From: Cryobacterium flavum
GTDB taxonomy: Bacteria > Actinomycetota > Actinomycetes > Actinomycetales > Microbacteriaceae
Direction: 5' to 3'
DNA length: 64,000 bases
NCBI RefSeq assembly: GCF_900103805.1
Contig: NZ_FNIB01000012.1
Location: 35,304 to 99,303, forward strand
Within the stretch, counting starts at the first letter, position 1. Each line of letters starts with the position of its first letter. The position numbers and the translations under genes are program-made. The notes beneath the pieces are model-generated. The model did no database searches and was not told where the DNA came from. It saw nothing but the letters and a program-made list of their open reading frames with translations. Positions 46,444 to 53,992 of the stretch are shown here, one piece after another.

Positions 46444-46637
46444 TAGAGGTTCCTTGCAGAAGGGCGTCGGCCGTCAAACCAGTTGCTAGACCTAGGCGAC
46501 GTTACCATTTGCCACAAGCTGCTCGGCGGCTGACGCACCGTCCGGCGGGCTGTTGTCAGAATCGGGCGGCCCCGCGACCCACTAGCCTGAAGATACGACC
46601 GTACTTTTGGTTGGTAACTTTTCGTCGGGTGGGTGAC

Positions 46638-47237
46638 ATGGCAACGAGGTGGGCGCGGTTCGCTCGCGGCTGGCTGACCGCCGTTGTGGCCGTGCTCGTC
46701 GCCGCCCTCTCGCACGTGGCCGCTGGCGGCCAGGCGCCCGCGCCGGTCAGCGTCTCGATCGCTCTCGCCTTTGCGGGCATGGTCAGCGTCGCTCTGGCGG
46801 GCAAGAAACTCTCCCTGCTGAAGCTCAGTGTGTCTGTGGGGTTCAGCCAGGTGCTGTTCCACCTATTGTTCGGGCTCGGCGGAACGGCCGGCTCCATGAC
46901 GATGGCCGGGCACCACGGGTCGGCGACCGTGATCGTGGGGGCAGCATCCGCTTCGCTGACCTCGCCTGCGATGGGGTGGATGTGGATTGCCCACGCCCTG
47001 GCAGCGATCGTGACGATCGTGGCACTGCGCCGCGGCGAGCGCACTTTCTGGGCGCTGGTCGAGCTGGCGCGCACCGCGCTCGTGACCGTGGTCATTGCGC
47101 TCGGGCTGGTACTCGTTCCGCTTCGCGTGGCTCGACTGCGCGCCGCGCTGCACCGCGTGATCGAACCAGTCGACCTGGCCGTGTTGCTGTCGCCGATGCG
47201 ACACCGCGGGCCGCCGCGCGCGCTCGCCGGCTTCTAA
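46638..47237 (+). CDS. Membrane protein upstream of the copper operon
   Basis: The protein has 199 residues from ATG 46638. There are four to five hydrophobic segments (W-L-T-A-V-V-A-V-L-V-A-A-L-S-H-V; I-A-L-A-F-A-G-M-V-S-V-A-L; S-V-S-V-G-F-S-Q-V-L-F-H-L-L-F-G; W-I-A-H-A-L-A-A-I-V-T-I-V-A-L), with His and Met residues near the loops (M-T-M-A-G-H-H-G). Comparable proteins sit next to copC in related genomes. A metal-linked role is inferred from context. Confidence 0.65.
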   Translation: MATRWARFARGWLTAVVAVLVAALSHVAAGGQAPAPVSVSIALAFAGMVSVALAGKKLSLLKLSVSVGFSQVLFHLLFGLGGTAGSMTMAGHHGSATVIVGAASASLTSPAMGWMWIAHALAAIVTIVALRRGERTFWALVELARTALVTVVIALGLVLVPLRVARLRAALHRVIEPVDLAVLLSPMRHRGPPRALAGF

Positions 47238-47261
47238 GCCCTCGCGCCGCGCCTCGCTCGC

Positions 47262-47321
47262 GGCACTCGTTTGAGAAGCCGGCACTGGTTTGAACCAGTG
47301 CCCCGAGCCCAAACACGTGCC
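47262..47321. repeat. Intergenic nested inverted repeat, family III copy 1
   Basis: The inner perfect palindrome (47281-47302) has arms GGCACTGG and CCAGTGCC around TTTGAA. The outer arms GGCACTCGTTT and AAACACGTGCC pair with two mismatches. It is homologous along its length to the element at 49740. It sits between two genes on the same strand, 43 bases before the copC start. Confidence 0.75.
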
Positions 47322-47363
47322 ATGACGCACCCATCCTTCTCGCGAACTCCTCGGAGGTACCGC

Positions 47364-47999
47364 ATGCTCTCTTTCCCTGCCCGAAACCGGCTCCTCGCCG
47401 GTCTCGGTGTCCTCGCGCTCGCCGCAGCGTTCACGATCGGCGGCGTCGCACCGGCCGCGAGCGCGCACGATTCGGTGGCGTCCACCGTGCCGTCCGACAC
47501 CGAACACGTCGACCTGGCACCCGCCACCGTGTCGATGCGGTTCACCGACAACATCATGCAGCTCGGCGCGATCATGCTCGTCGTTGATTCAGCGGGCACC
47601 GACTGGAGCGCCGGCGAACCCGCCCTCGACGGGCCGACGGCCACCCTGGCCGTTGACCCCGCCCTGCCCGACGGCGCCTACCAGGTGCGCTGGCGGGTGG
47701 TCTCGGCCGACGGGCATCCCATCTCCGGCACCTTCGACTTCAGTGTCGGCGACGCCAGCGCGGTGGCCACACCGACAACGGACGCCGCCGCTCCCGTTAT
47801 CACCACCCCGACCGATTCGACCGTGGTCACCACCAACACGGCCGCCAGCACCGGCGGCGGGCTCCCGATCGGCGTCACCGCGCTCATCGGTGCCCTCGTC
47901 GGCCTCGGCCTCTTTCTCGGGGTTGTGGCGCTGACGCGCCGTGCAGCATCCGCTCGTCAACGCACAAATCCCCCCACTACAGAAACGACACACTCATGA
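47364..47999 (+). CDS. copC: CopC-family copper-binding protein
   Basis: The protein has 211 residues from ATG 47364 behind GGAGG. A signal peptide ends A-S-A-H-D, leaving the usual copper-ligand His near the mature N-terminus. The beta-sandwich has L-A-P-A-T-V-S-M-R-F-T-D-N and V-S-A-D-G-H-P-I-S-G-T-F-D-F. A Thr/Ala-rich stalk and a C-terminal membrane helix tether it. It overlaps the PCuAC gene by four bases. Confidence 0.9.
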   Translation: MLSFPARNRLLAGLGVLALAAAFTIGGVAPAASAHDSVASTVPSDTEHVDLAPATVSMRFTDNIMQLGAIMLVVDSAGTDWSAGEPALDGPTATLAVDPALPDGAYQVRWRVVSADGHPISGTFDFSVGDASAVATPTTDAAAPVITTPTDSTVVTTNTAASTGGGLPIGVTALIGALVGLGLFLGVVALTRRAASARQRTNPPTTETTHS

Positions 48000-48511
48000 C
48001 CTCCACCACACCCCGCCTTCTCATCGTTGCCGCCCTGGGCCTGCTCGCCCTGACCGGTTGCGCCGCCACCACCGACACCGCATCCCCCGACACCGCGGCG
48101 ACCAGCACGGCGACCGCAGCCGCGAGCCTCACCATCACCGACCCCTGGGTCAAGAGCGCCGAGACCGGAATGAGCGCCGCGTTCGGCACACTCGCGAATG
48201 CCGGCGACACCGACATCAACGTGGTCTCGGCCGAATCAACGGCCGCGACCATGATCGAGCTGCACGAGACCGTCGCCGACGACTCCGGCGCCATGGTGAT
48301 GCAGCAGAAAGAGGGCGGGTTCGTCGTTCCGGCGAACGGCACCTACGAGCTCGCGCCCGGCGCCAACCACCTCATGCTCATGGGCCTCACCGAGCTGATC
48401 GTTGCGGGCGCCGAGAACACCTTCACCCTCACCCTGTCCGACGGGTCGACGGTAGAGTTCACCGCCCCGGCCAAGGACTACTCGGGCGCAAACGAGAGCT
48501 ACGACAAATAA
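47996..48511 (+). CDS. PCuAC-type periplasmic copper chaperone lipoprotein
   Basis: The 171-residue protein has a lipoprotein signal ending L-T-G-C. The domain has D-P-W-V-K-S-A, I-E-L-H-E-T, A-M-V-M-Q-Q-K, and G-A-N-H-L-M-L-M-G-L, giving the H-x(n)-M-x(n)-H-x-M copper-binding set. It delivers Cu(I) to extracytoplasmic targets such as cytochrome oxidase. It is joined to the next gene by TAATG. Confidence 0.9.
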   Translation: MTSTTPRLLIVAALGLLALTGCAATTDTASPDTAATSTATAAASLTITDPWVKSAETGMSAAFGTLANAGDTDINVVSAESTAATMIELHETVADDSGAMVMQQKEGGFVVPANGTYELAPGANHLMLMGLTELIVAGAENTFTLTLSDGSTVEFTAPAKDYSGANESYDK

Positions 48512-49722
48512 TGTTGGTCGATCAGCCTGGTCGTCGCCTCAGCCGGCGTCACCTCCTTTTGGGAGGTGCCGCGGCCGGCATCGGCGCGGTCGGCGCGGTC
48601 GGCATCGAACTGGCGACGAATGCGCGCCCGCAGGTCGTGGCTCAGCCGCTCAACGGCACGCAGACCGTGCCGTTCTACGGCGTGCACCAGGCCGGAATCG
48701 ACACCGTGCCGCAGAGCAACGCCACCATCATCGCGCTCGACTTGGCCCCGACGACCGATGCTGCGGCCCTGCGGCGACTCATGAAGGTTCTCACGAGCGA
48801 CGCGGCCCGGCTCAGCCAGGGTGAGGCGGCGTTGGCTGACTCCGAGCCGGAGCTGGCCGTCGCGCCGGCCCGGCTCACCGTGACGTTCGGCTTCGGCCCT
48901 GGCCTCGTCGCCCTGGCCGGCGGCACCGCGCCGACCTGGCTGCGCCCCCTGCCGGCCTTCGGCGTCGACCGGCTCGACCCGGCCTGGGGCGATGGCGATC
49001 TGCTGCTGCAGATTGCCGCCGACGACGCCCTCACCGTGGCGCACGCCACCCGCATGCTGCTGAAAGACAGTCGCTCGTTCGGCACCGTGCGCTGGGTGCA
49101 GACCGGCTTTCGACGAGCACCGGGGTCGGTGAAGACCGGCACGACCATGCGCAACCTGTTCGGCCAGGTCGACGGCACCGTCAATTTCGTGCCGGGCACG
49201 CCCGACTTCGAACGGCTGGTTTGGGGCGCCGCCAGCAACCCCGGCTGGATGCTCGGCGGCACCGGCTTCGTGCTGCGGCGCATCGCGATGGGTCTCGACA
49301 AGTGGGACAAGCTCGATCGGTCCGGGCGGGAGGCATCCGTTGGTCGCACTCTCAGCAACGGCGCGCCGCTGACCGGCACCAACGAAACGGATGCCCCGGA
49401 TTTTGCCGCGAAGACCGCCATCGGTTTTCCGGTGATCCCGGAGTTCTCGCACCTGCGGCGGGCCCGCAGCGAAAACCCCGACGAACGCATCCTGCGCCGG
49501 GGCTACAACTACGACGACGCGCCTACGGGCGGCAGCGTGTCGAACTCCGGCCTGCTCTTCGTCTCTTTTCAAGCGGATATCGACGCCCAGTTCGTGCCTA
49601 TTCAGCGCCGCATCGACGCCCTCGACCTGCTCAACGTGTGGATCACACCGATCGGCTCGGCCGTCTTCGCGATCCCGCCGGGCTGCGCCACTGGCGGGTA
49701 CATAGGCGACACCCTGTTCTGA
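48511..49722 (+). CDS. Tat-exported DyP-type (EfeB-like) haem peroxidase
   Basis: The 403-residue protein has a twin-arginine signal (R-R-L-S-R-R-H-L-L-L-G-G) and the DyP family motif G-Q-V-D-G-T, with the distal Asp. The proximal haem ligand lies in P-E-F-S-H-L-R-R-A-R and the C-terminal motif is G-L-L-F-V-S-F-Q-A-D. It oxidises phenolics or dyes with peroxide, or handles haem iron, outside the membrane. Cotranscription with copC and PCuAC is unusual and suggests a joint copper/oxidative-stress or cuproenzyme-assembly task. Confidence 0.92.
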   Translation: MLVDQPGRRLSRRHLLLGGAAAGIGAVGAVGIELATNARPQVVAQPLNGTQTVPFYGVHQAGIDTVPQSNATIIALDLAPTTDAAALRRLMKVLTSDAARLSQGEAALADSEPELAVAPARLTVTFGFGPGLVALAGGTAPTWLRPLPAFGVDRLDPAWGDGDLLLQIAADDALTVAHATRMLLKDSRSFGTVRWVQTGFRRAPGSVKTGTTMRNLFGQVDGTVNFVPGTPDFERLVWGAASNPGWMLGGTGFVLRRIAMGLDKWDKLDRSGREASVGRTLSNGAPLTGTNETDAPDFAAKTAIGFPVIPEFSHLRRARSENPDERILRRGYNYDDAPTGGSVSNSGLLFVSFQADIDAQFVPIQRRIDALDLLNVWITPIGSAVFAIPPGCATGGYIGDTLF

Positions 49723-49739
49723 CCTTGCGGTTGAACCGG

Positions 49740-49809
49740 CTCGTGGCACGTGTTTAGGAGGTTTGCCCTGGTTTGAACAGGGGCCACCGTCTCAAACACG
49801 TGCCACGAG
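49740..49809. repeat. Intergenic nested inverted repeat, family III copy 2
   Basis: Perfect 16-base outer arms (49740-49755 and 49794-49809, core GGCACGTGTTT) enclose an inner CCCTG-GTTTGAA-CAGGG hairpin. On the minus strand the inner loop reads TTCAAAC, like a tRNA T-loop. It lies between the convergent DyP and ribosome-factor genes and is clearly related to 47262. Confidence 0.85.
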
Positions 49810-49854
49810 AGCGGATGCCGCGGCGCTGGCCACCGGCATCGGCCGCGTGGGCAG

Positions 49855-50199
49855 TTAGACGGTTTCGCCCATCGGGAGGTTGCCCTTGCGGGCGTCCAGC
49901 TTGCCGAAGTGGGTCTCGAGCAAGCTCTTCATCTTGTGCAGGGCGCCGGTGAGGGCTTCCTCCACGGCGTTGGCGTTCTCGGTGACGACGACCGGGGTTC
50001 CACCGGCCGGGCGAGCTTCGAGGGTGCACTTGATGTCGTCGGTGCTGCTGCGGCCGGCGCTGCCATCGGAGAGGTGAACCTCAACCCGGGTGAGGCGTTC
50101 GCCGTAGCGCGCGAGGGACTCTTCGACGATGGATTCCAGCGCTCCGGCAACCCGCTCGGTGCCGTCGACGTTGCTGTCGGTGTTCACGATGACCTGCAT
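49855..50199 (-). CDS. HPF/RaiA-like ribosome-associated protein
   Basis: The protein has 114 residues from ATG 50199 with GAGGAG five bases upstream (an in-frame GTG at 50205 is too close to that site). It shows strands and helix typical of the S30AE/HPF fold: M-Q-V-I-V-N-T-D, L-T-R-V-E-V-H-L-S-D, I-K-C-T-L-E-A-R-P and A-V-E-E-A-L-T-G-A-L-H-K-M-K. It has the single-domain length. It probably binds idle ribosomes under stress, though sequence divergence leaves some doubt. Confidence 0.7.
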   Translation of the reverse strand: MQVIVNTDSNVDGTERVAGALESIVEESLARYGERLTRVEVHLSDGSAGRSSTDDIKCTLEARPAGGTPVVVTENANAVEEALTGALHKMKSLLETHFGKLDARKGNLPMGETV

Positions 50200-50219
50200 A
50201 ATCACTCCTCTTAATTGCT

Positions 50220-50613
50220 GACAACTTCAGGCTACCGCTTGCGGATACGTGCCCATTGCGAGCCCGTTCGGCACCCACGGCATCCGCTCCCGGCGAATTG
50301 CGACCCCCCGGCCGGCCTGCGAGACTGGAAGTGATTTTGTTCCCAGTGTGAGGTTTAAACCAGTGAAGATTCTCGTCGGTTTCGCGCCGCAGTCCCTGCG
50401 CTGACCCCGTCGAACAGCCTTTCCCGGCTCCGGTGTCAGTTGCCCACGACACCCTTGGAGAATCCTTGGTAAGCACATCAGCCTCACCGTCGTCAGACCG
50501 CGCAGTTCCTGCTCGATACAGCGGACGCCCGGGTACGGAGCGACGAGCACATCTACGTTGATCTTCCTGACCCCGATGTGCCGAACAGCCGCCGGATCGC
50601 GGAGCCTGATTCC
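50220..50613. other. Gene-poor stretch with possible coding debris
   Basis: No ORF with a ribosome site or family match is visible. A short frame near 50520-50580 reads D-E-H-I-Y-V-D-L-P-D-P-D-V, which looks like protein-coding sequence but cannot be assigned. The stretch precedes the DUF418 remnant and is probably decayed. Confidence 0.4.
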
Positions 50614-50983
50614 ATGCAGATCAGATCCGACGCGAGCAGCCGGGTCGTCGCCATCGACATCGCCCGGGGCCTGGCGATCATCGGGATGTTTATCGCCCAC
50701 GCCGCCCCGCGCGTTACCGCTGAATCGTGCGCTGCGTGGCATCCTTTGGCCGATCGGCGCCACCGGCGCAATGGCACTCACCGTTGACACGGTGCAGATT
50801 CTGGCTCTGGGCGCCGTCGCCAATGGCAGCGACATTGACTATCCGGGCTGGCCGCTGCTGCTCTGGATGCTGCTGCTCACGTTCATCGGTGCCGGTCTCT
50901 GGCGGTATTTTCTGGGCAAGGGGCCACTCGAACGCGTGCTCGCCGCACTCACTCAGGCTCCACGACCGGGCCGGCTCAGCTGA
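50614..50983 (+). pseudogene. DUF418-type membrane protein with large internal deletion
   Basis: The start reads V-V-A-I-D-I-A-R-G-L-A-I-I-G-M-F-I-A-H-A-A-P-R, the first membrane helix of the DUF418/acyltransferase-like family. After about 50705 the frame shifts and the final helices appear (L-R-G-I-L-W-P-I-G-A-T-G-A-M-A-L-T...L-L-L-W-M-L-L-L-T-F-I-G). By family length some 200-300 residues are missing. The stop overlaps the end of the convergent gene. Confidence 0.75.
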
Positions 50984-51746
50984 TGCCACCAATACGCTCG
51001 AGCGCCGCGCGCATGATCTGTGCCTCCGGTGTCGGCGCCACGTGGTGGTTCGTGTAGATCCCCACCAGCCACTGCAGCACTTCGCTTTCACTCATGGCGA
51101 CGGCATTCCAGTCCACGCCTGGCTCAGCCCCCGTGCGCGGTTCGCCGGTGAGCGGGTCGAGCCAGGCGCGAGCGATCGGAACGTCGGGGTCGTCGTTGTT
51201 CACATTCCAGAGCAGGGCGATCGGATGGTTGTCACCGTCGATGTGCTCGTGGTCGACGCGCCCGGAGCCGAGCCAGGGCAAGGTCAGCAGCTCGCCGATG
51301 ATGCCAACCTCGATCAGCTCGAGCTGGGTCGGTTCGGTCTCGGGAACGTAGAGGGTGAACCCCTGCTCAAACCACTCGGCGGCCTCGTAGATCGAATCGA
51401 GCAACTCGTCGAGAGCATCGACCTCCTGCACCAGAATGAGCGCCCATTCCAGCAGAATCTGGGTCTGGTCGGCCGGCCACGGACTCTCCATCGGGTCGAT
51501 CGTGCCGTGAAAGTGAAAGCTCGGGCCGGCTTCGTCGAGCAGCACGTGCAGTTGGCCGCTGTCGTAGTCGATCGACAGGTTGAGCGCTCCGCCCTCGTCG
51601 TCGCGGTCGGCGAACAGATCCGGGTGGGCCAGTTCCGGCGGCAGAGTGATCGCTGCGGCGAGTCGGGGGCCCAGATCGAGAACAACGCGAAACTGAACGG
51701 TCGGCAGGCGCAGGGTTTCATCCTGCTCGAAGTGCTGGTCTGACAT
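50976..51746 (-). CDS. Conserved acidic protein of unknown function
   Basis: The 256-residue acidic protein has no signal or membrane segment. It has a strand-rich N-terminus (L-P-T-V-Q-F-R-V-V-L-D-L-G) and a C-terminal helical motif W-L-V-G-I-Y-T-N-H-H-V-A-P-T-P-E-A-Q-I-M-R. I do not recognise a family. Codon usage is like its neighbours. It overlaps the DUF418 remnant by eight bases at the 3' end. Confidence 0.65.
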   Translation of the reverse strand: MSDQHFEQDETLRLPTVQFRVVLDLGPRLAAAITLPPELAHPDLFADRDDEGGALNLSIDYDSGQLHVLLDEAGPSFHFHGTIDPMESPWPADQTQILLEWALILVQEVDALDELLDSIYEAAEWFEQGFTLYVPETEPTQLELIEVGIIGELLTLPWLGSGRVDHEHIDGDNHPIALLWNVNNDDPDVPIARAWLDPLTGEPRTGAEPGVDWNAVAMSESEVLQWLVGIYTNHHVAPTPEAQIMRAALERIGGIS

Positions 51747-51868
51747 GGTTCGAGTTTATCGACCACCAGCCGCCCTCGACGTGCCGGAAGAGCGTGCCGG
51801 TCCAACGCGCACAAGCGGATGCCCGCAAGCTCTCGCGCAGCAGCCGGCGGCGTGGCAGACTGCGGCCT

Positions 51869-52087
51869 ATGGATATCGAGCTGTGGTGGCCCACGCTGAC
51901 TCCGTCAACGCGGGAGTGGCTGATGCAGAACAACGGCGATGCCGTGCCGCCGGAACTCGTGACCGAGATCACGAGGGCCGGCGGCGGGGTCGCCACCGAC
52001 AGCGAGAGTGAGCAATCCGGCGTCTCTCTGAGCGACGACGACGTCGACTGGATCGAGACGGTCGCCAACGAAGAAGAACCAACCTGA
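51869..52087 (+). CDS. Small acidic protein
   Basis: The 72-residue protein has M-D-I-E-L-W-W-P-T-L-T-P-S-T-R-E-W-L-M-Q-N-N-G at the start and a strongly acidic C-terminus. The conserved-looking start and normal codon use support a real gene, but no ribosome site is obvious. Function unknown. Confidence 0.55.
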   Translation: MDIELWWPTLTPSTREWLMQNNGDAVPPELVTEITRAGGGVATDSESEQSGVSLSDDDVDWIETVANEEEPT

Positions 52088-52143
52088 CCAGCGTTCTCGC
52101 ATCCGCTTGAATCGGTCAGTCGGGTCCACCGTAAGCTGAGCGT

Positions 52144-52887
52144 ATGCGCACCGCCGGAGTGGACCTCGCCGCCGAGCCCAAAGGCACCGCGCTTGCTGTC
52201 ATCGACTGGACCGGCGCCAGGGCGTTCTTGTCTGAACTGCACCTCGGCGTCGCAGACGAGATCATCGTGCGCACGGCGGGCACCGTTGACAAGCTCGGCA
52301 TCGATTGTGCGTTCGGCTGGCCCGACGAGTTCGTGCAGTTCGTGGTCGCGCATTCCAGCGGCGACCTGCCCGGAGTCGACGGCGGAATGGCCTGGCGACG
52401 TACCCTGGCCTACCGCGAAACCGACCGGGAGGTGCGAAAGATCACCGGCCGCTGGCCGCTCAGCGTTTCCACCGACCGGCTCGGACTCACCGCTATGCGC
52501 TGCGCCGGCCTGCTTTCCCGAATCTCCGCGGCCGGTATTCCCGTCGACCGGGCCGGTTCCGGAGTTGTCGCAGAAATCTACCCGGGCGCATCGCTTCGCC
52601 TGTGGGGGTTCTCGACGACGGGGTACCGCACCGACGCCGCCAGGCGCTCGCACCTCCTGGCCGAGATTCAGGATGCCGCACCCTGGCTCGATCTCGGCCC
52701 GCACGCCCCACACATGATCACCTCAGCGGATGCCTTCGACGCCGTGATCGCGGCCCTCGCCGCCCGCAGCGCCGCGCTGGGATTCTACGAACCGCCTGCG
52801 CCGGCCATGCTCGATCGTGCCCGCCGCGAGGGCTGGATCGTGCTGCCGAACGGCCCTCTCGCCGAGTTATTGCCATCCGCGAGATGA
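52144..52887 (+). CDS. DUF429 RNase H-fold protein
   Basis: The 247-residue protein begins G-V-D-L-A-A-E-P-K-G-T-A-L-A-V-I, the first acidic strand of the actin/RNase-H-like fold of DUF429. It continues G-I-D-C-A-F-G-W-P, R-E-T-D-R-E-V, E-I-Y-P-G-A-S-L and S-A-D-A-F-D-A-V-I-A-A-L. Nuclease activity is predicted for the family but not proven. The stop codon lies in the left arm of the repeat at 52887. Confidence 0.85.
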   Translation: MRTAGVDLAAEPKGTALAVIDWTGARAFLSELHLGVADEIIVRTAGTVDKLGIDCAFGWPDEFVQFVVAHSSGDLPGVDGGMAWRRTLAYRETDREVRKITGRWPLSVSTDRLGLTAMRCAGLLSRISAAGIPVDRAGSGVVAEIYPGASLRLWGFSTTGYRTDAARRSHLLAEIQDAAPWLDLGPHAPHMITSADAFDAVIAALAARSAALGFYEPPAPAMLDRARREGWIVLPNGPLAELLPSAR

Positions 52888-52950
52888 CCGCGCCCGAAAT
52901 CGGTGGCCGCTACGCCGGTTACCGTAGCCGCCACCCACATCGGGCGCGGT
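52887..52950. repeat. Intergenic nested inverted repeat, family II copy 2
   Basis: Outer arms ACCGCGCCCGA and TCGGGCGCGGT, inner arms GGTGGC-C-GCTACG and CGTAGC-C-GCCACC, and a loop containing GGTTAC all match the element at 42714 with a few compensating changes. It lies between convergent DUF429 and LysR genes. Confidence 0.85.
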
Positions 52951-52975
52951 TGCGAACTTAGATCGCGTTGACGCC

Positions 52976-53872
52976 CTATCCGAGCGGGCGTGCCTGCGCG
53001 CTCATAACCGAGAGCAGTGCCTGCACGTGCGGGGTGCCTGGCTCGTTCCAGGTGGCCCAGGTGCGAATGGCCAGGTCGAAGCTCGGGTCACGCTCGGCCC
53101 GCACGGGAATCCACACCCAGTCGGGCAGGTGACGGGCGGCCGACGACTGGGTGAGGAGCACGGCATCCACTTTGGCGGTTACCGCGATCAGCCCGCTGTG
53201 TTCACTGAACCGTCGAAACACCCACTGCATCGAGACTCCGGCGGCCGCCGCCGCGGCACGCAGTCGAATCTCCTCTGCGGCGATTTCGCCGACCGCGTGG
53301 GCCATCACCGAAAGGCCATCGAGTTCGGCGAACCCCACTTCGGCCAGGCCCGCAAGCGGCGAATCAGCCACGACAGCCACGCCGATGGTCTGTTTCATGA
53401 GTAGCATCGACCCGCCAGCCTCCGGTGCCTCGCGGTGAAGCAGCGCAACATCGACCAGCTTGCTCTGCAGCATCTGCCACTGCTCGTCAGTCGTCGCCTC
53501 ATGCAGGGTCAACGCAATCGTGGGAACCTGGGCGTCGACGGCCTGCAGCAGCGCCAGAAACCAATCGTACGGCAGGCCCTGCGGCACGCCAACGTGCAGC
53601 ATCTGGCGGTTCTGGGCGGCCGTGCGCAATACCTCGGGAATGCGATCAACCTGCGCGAACACGGTCTCGCAGTGTCGAAATAGTCCGGCGCCTGCGGCCG
53701 TCAGGGTCACCCCGCGTGGGCCGCGATCGAAGAGGATGTATCCAATGGAGCGCTCCAGATCCTTGATCTGGCGGCTGAGGGCTGGCTGCGTGATGTTCAG
53801 GGCCGTGGCGGCCCGGCTCACCGACCCGAGCTCGGCGACCTTGGCAAAGTAGGTGAGGTGGCGCAGTTCCAT
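52976..53872 (-). CDS. LysR-family transcription regulator
   Basis: The 298-residue protein has the N-terminal winged helix L-R-H-L-T-Y-F-A-K-V-A-E-L-G-S-V-S-R-A-A-T-A-L-N-I-T-Q-P-A-L-S-R-Q-I and a typical periplasmic-binding-like effector domain. It is divergent from the FAD oxidoreductase operon and presumably controls it. The 120-base spacer contains TAGG-N7-CCTA (53901-53915), a candidate LysR site. Confidence 0.92.
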   Translation of the reverse strand: MELRHLTYFAKVAELGSVSRAATALNITQPALSRQIKDLERSIGYILFDRGPRGVTLTAAGAGLFRHCETVFAQVDRIPEVLRTAAQNRQMLHVGVPQGLPYDWFLALLQAVDAQVPTIALTLHEATTDEQWQMLQSKLVDVALLHREAPEAGGSMLLMKQTIGVAVVADSPLAGLAEVGFAELDGLSVMAHAVGEIAAEEIRLRAAAAAAGVSMQWVFRRFSEHSGLIAVTAKVDAVLLTQSSAARHLPDWVWIPVRAERDPSFDLAIRTWATWNEPGTPHVQALLSVMSAQARPLG

Positions 53873-53992
53873 AACCTCAGGGTATCGCCCCCGTGCTTTC
53901 TAGGCATTTTACCTATGGCATCCGGTCATTCAGACTGGGGCCGGCGGCAACTTCCGTCACAACGACGTGAACTTGAAAGTGCTGGTGTATTC

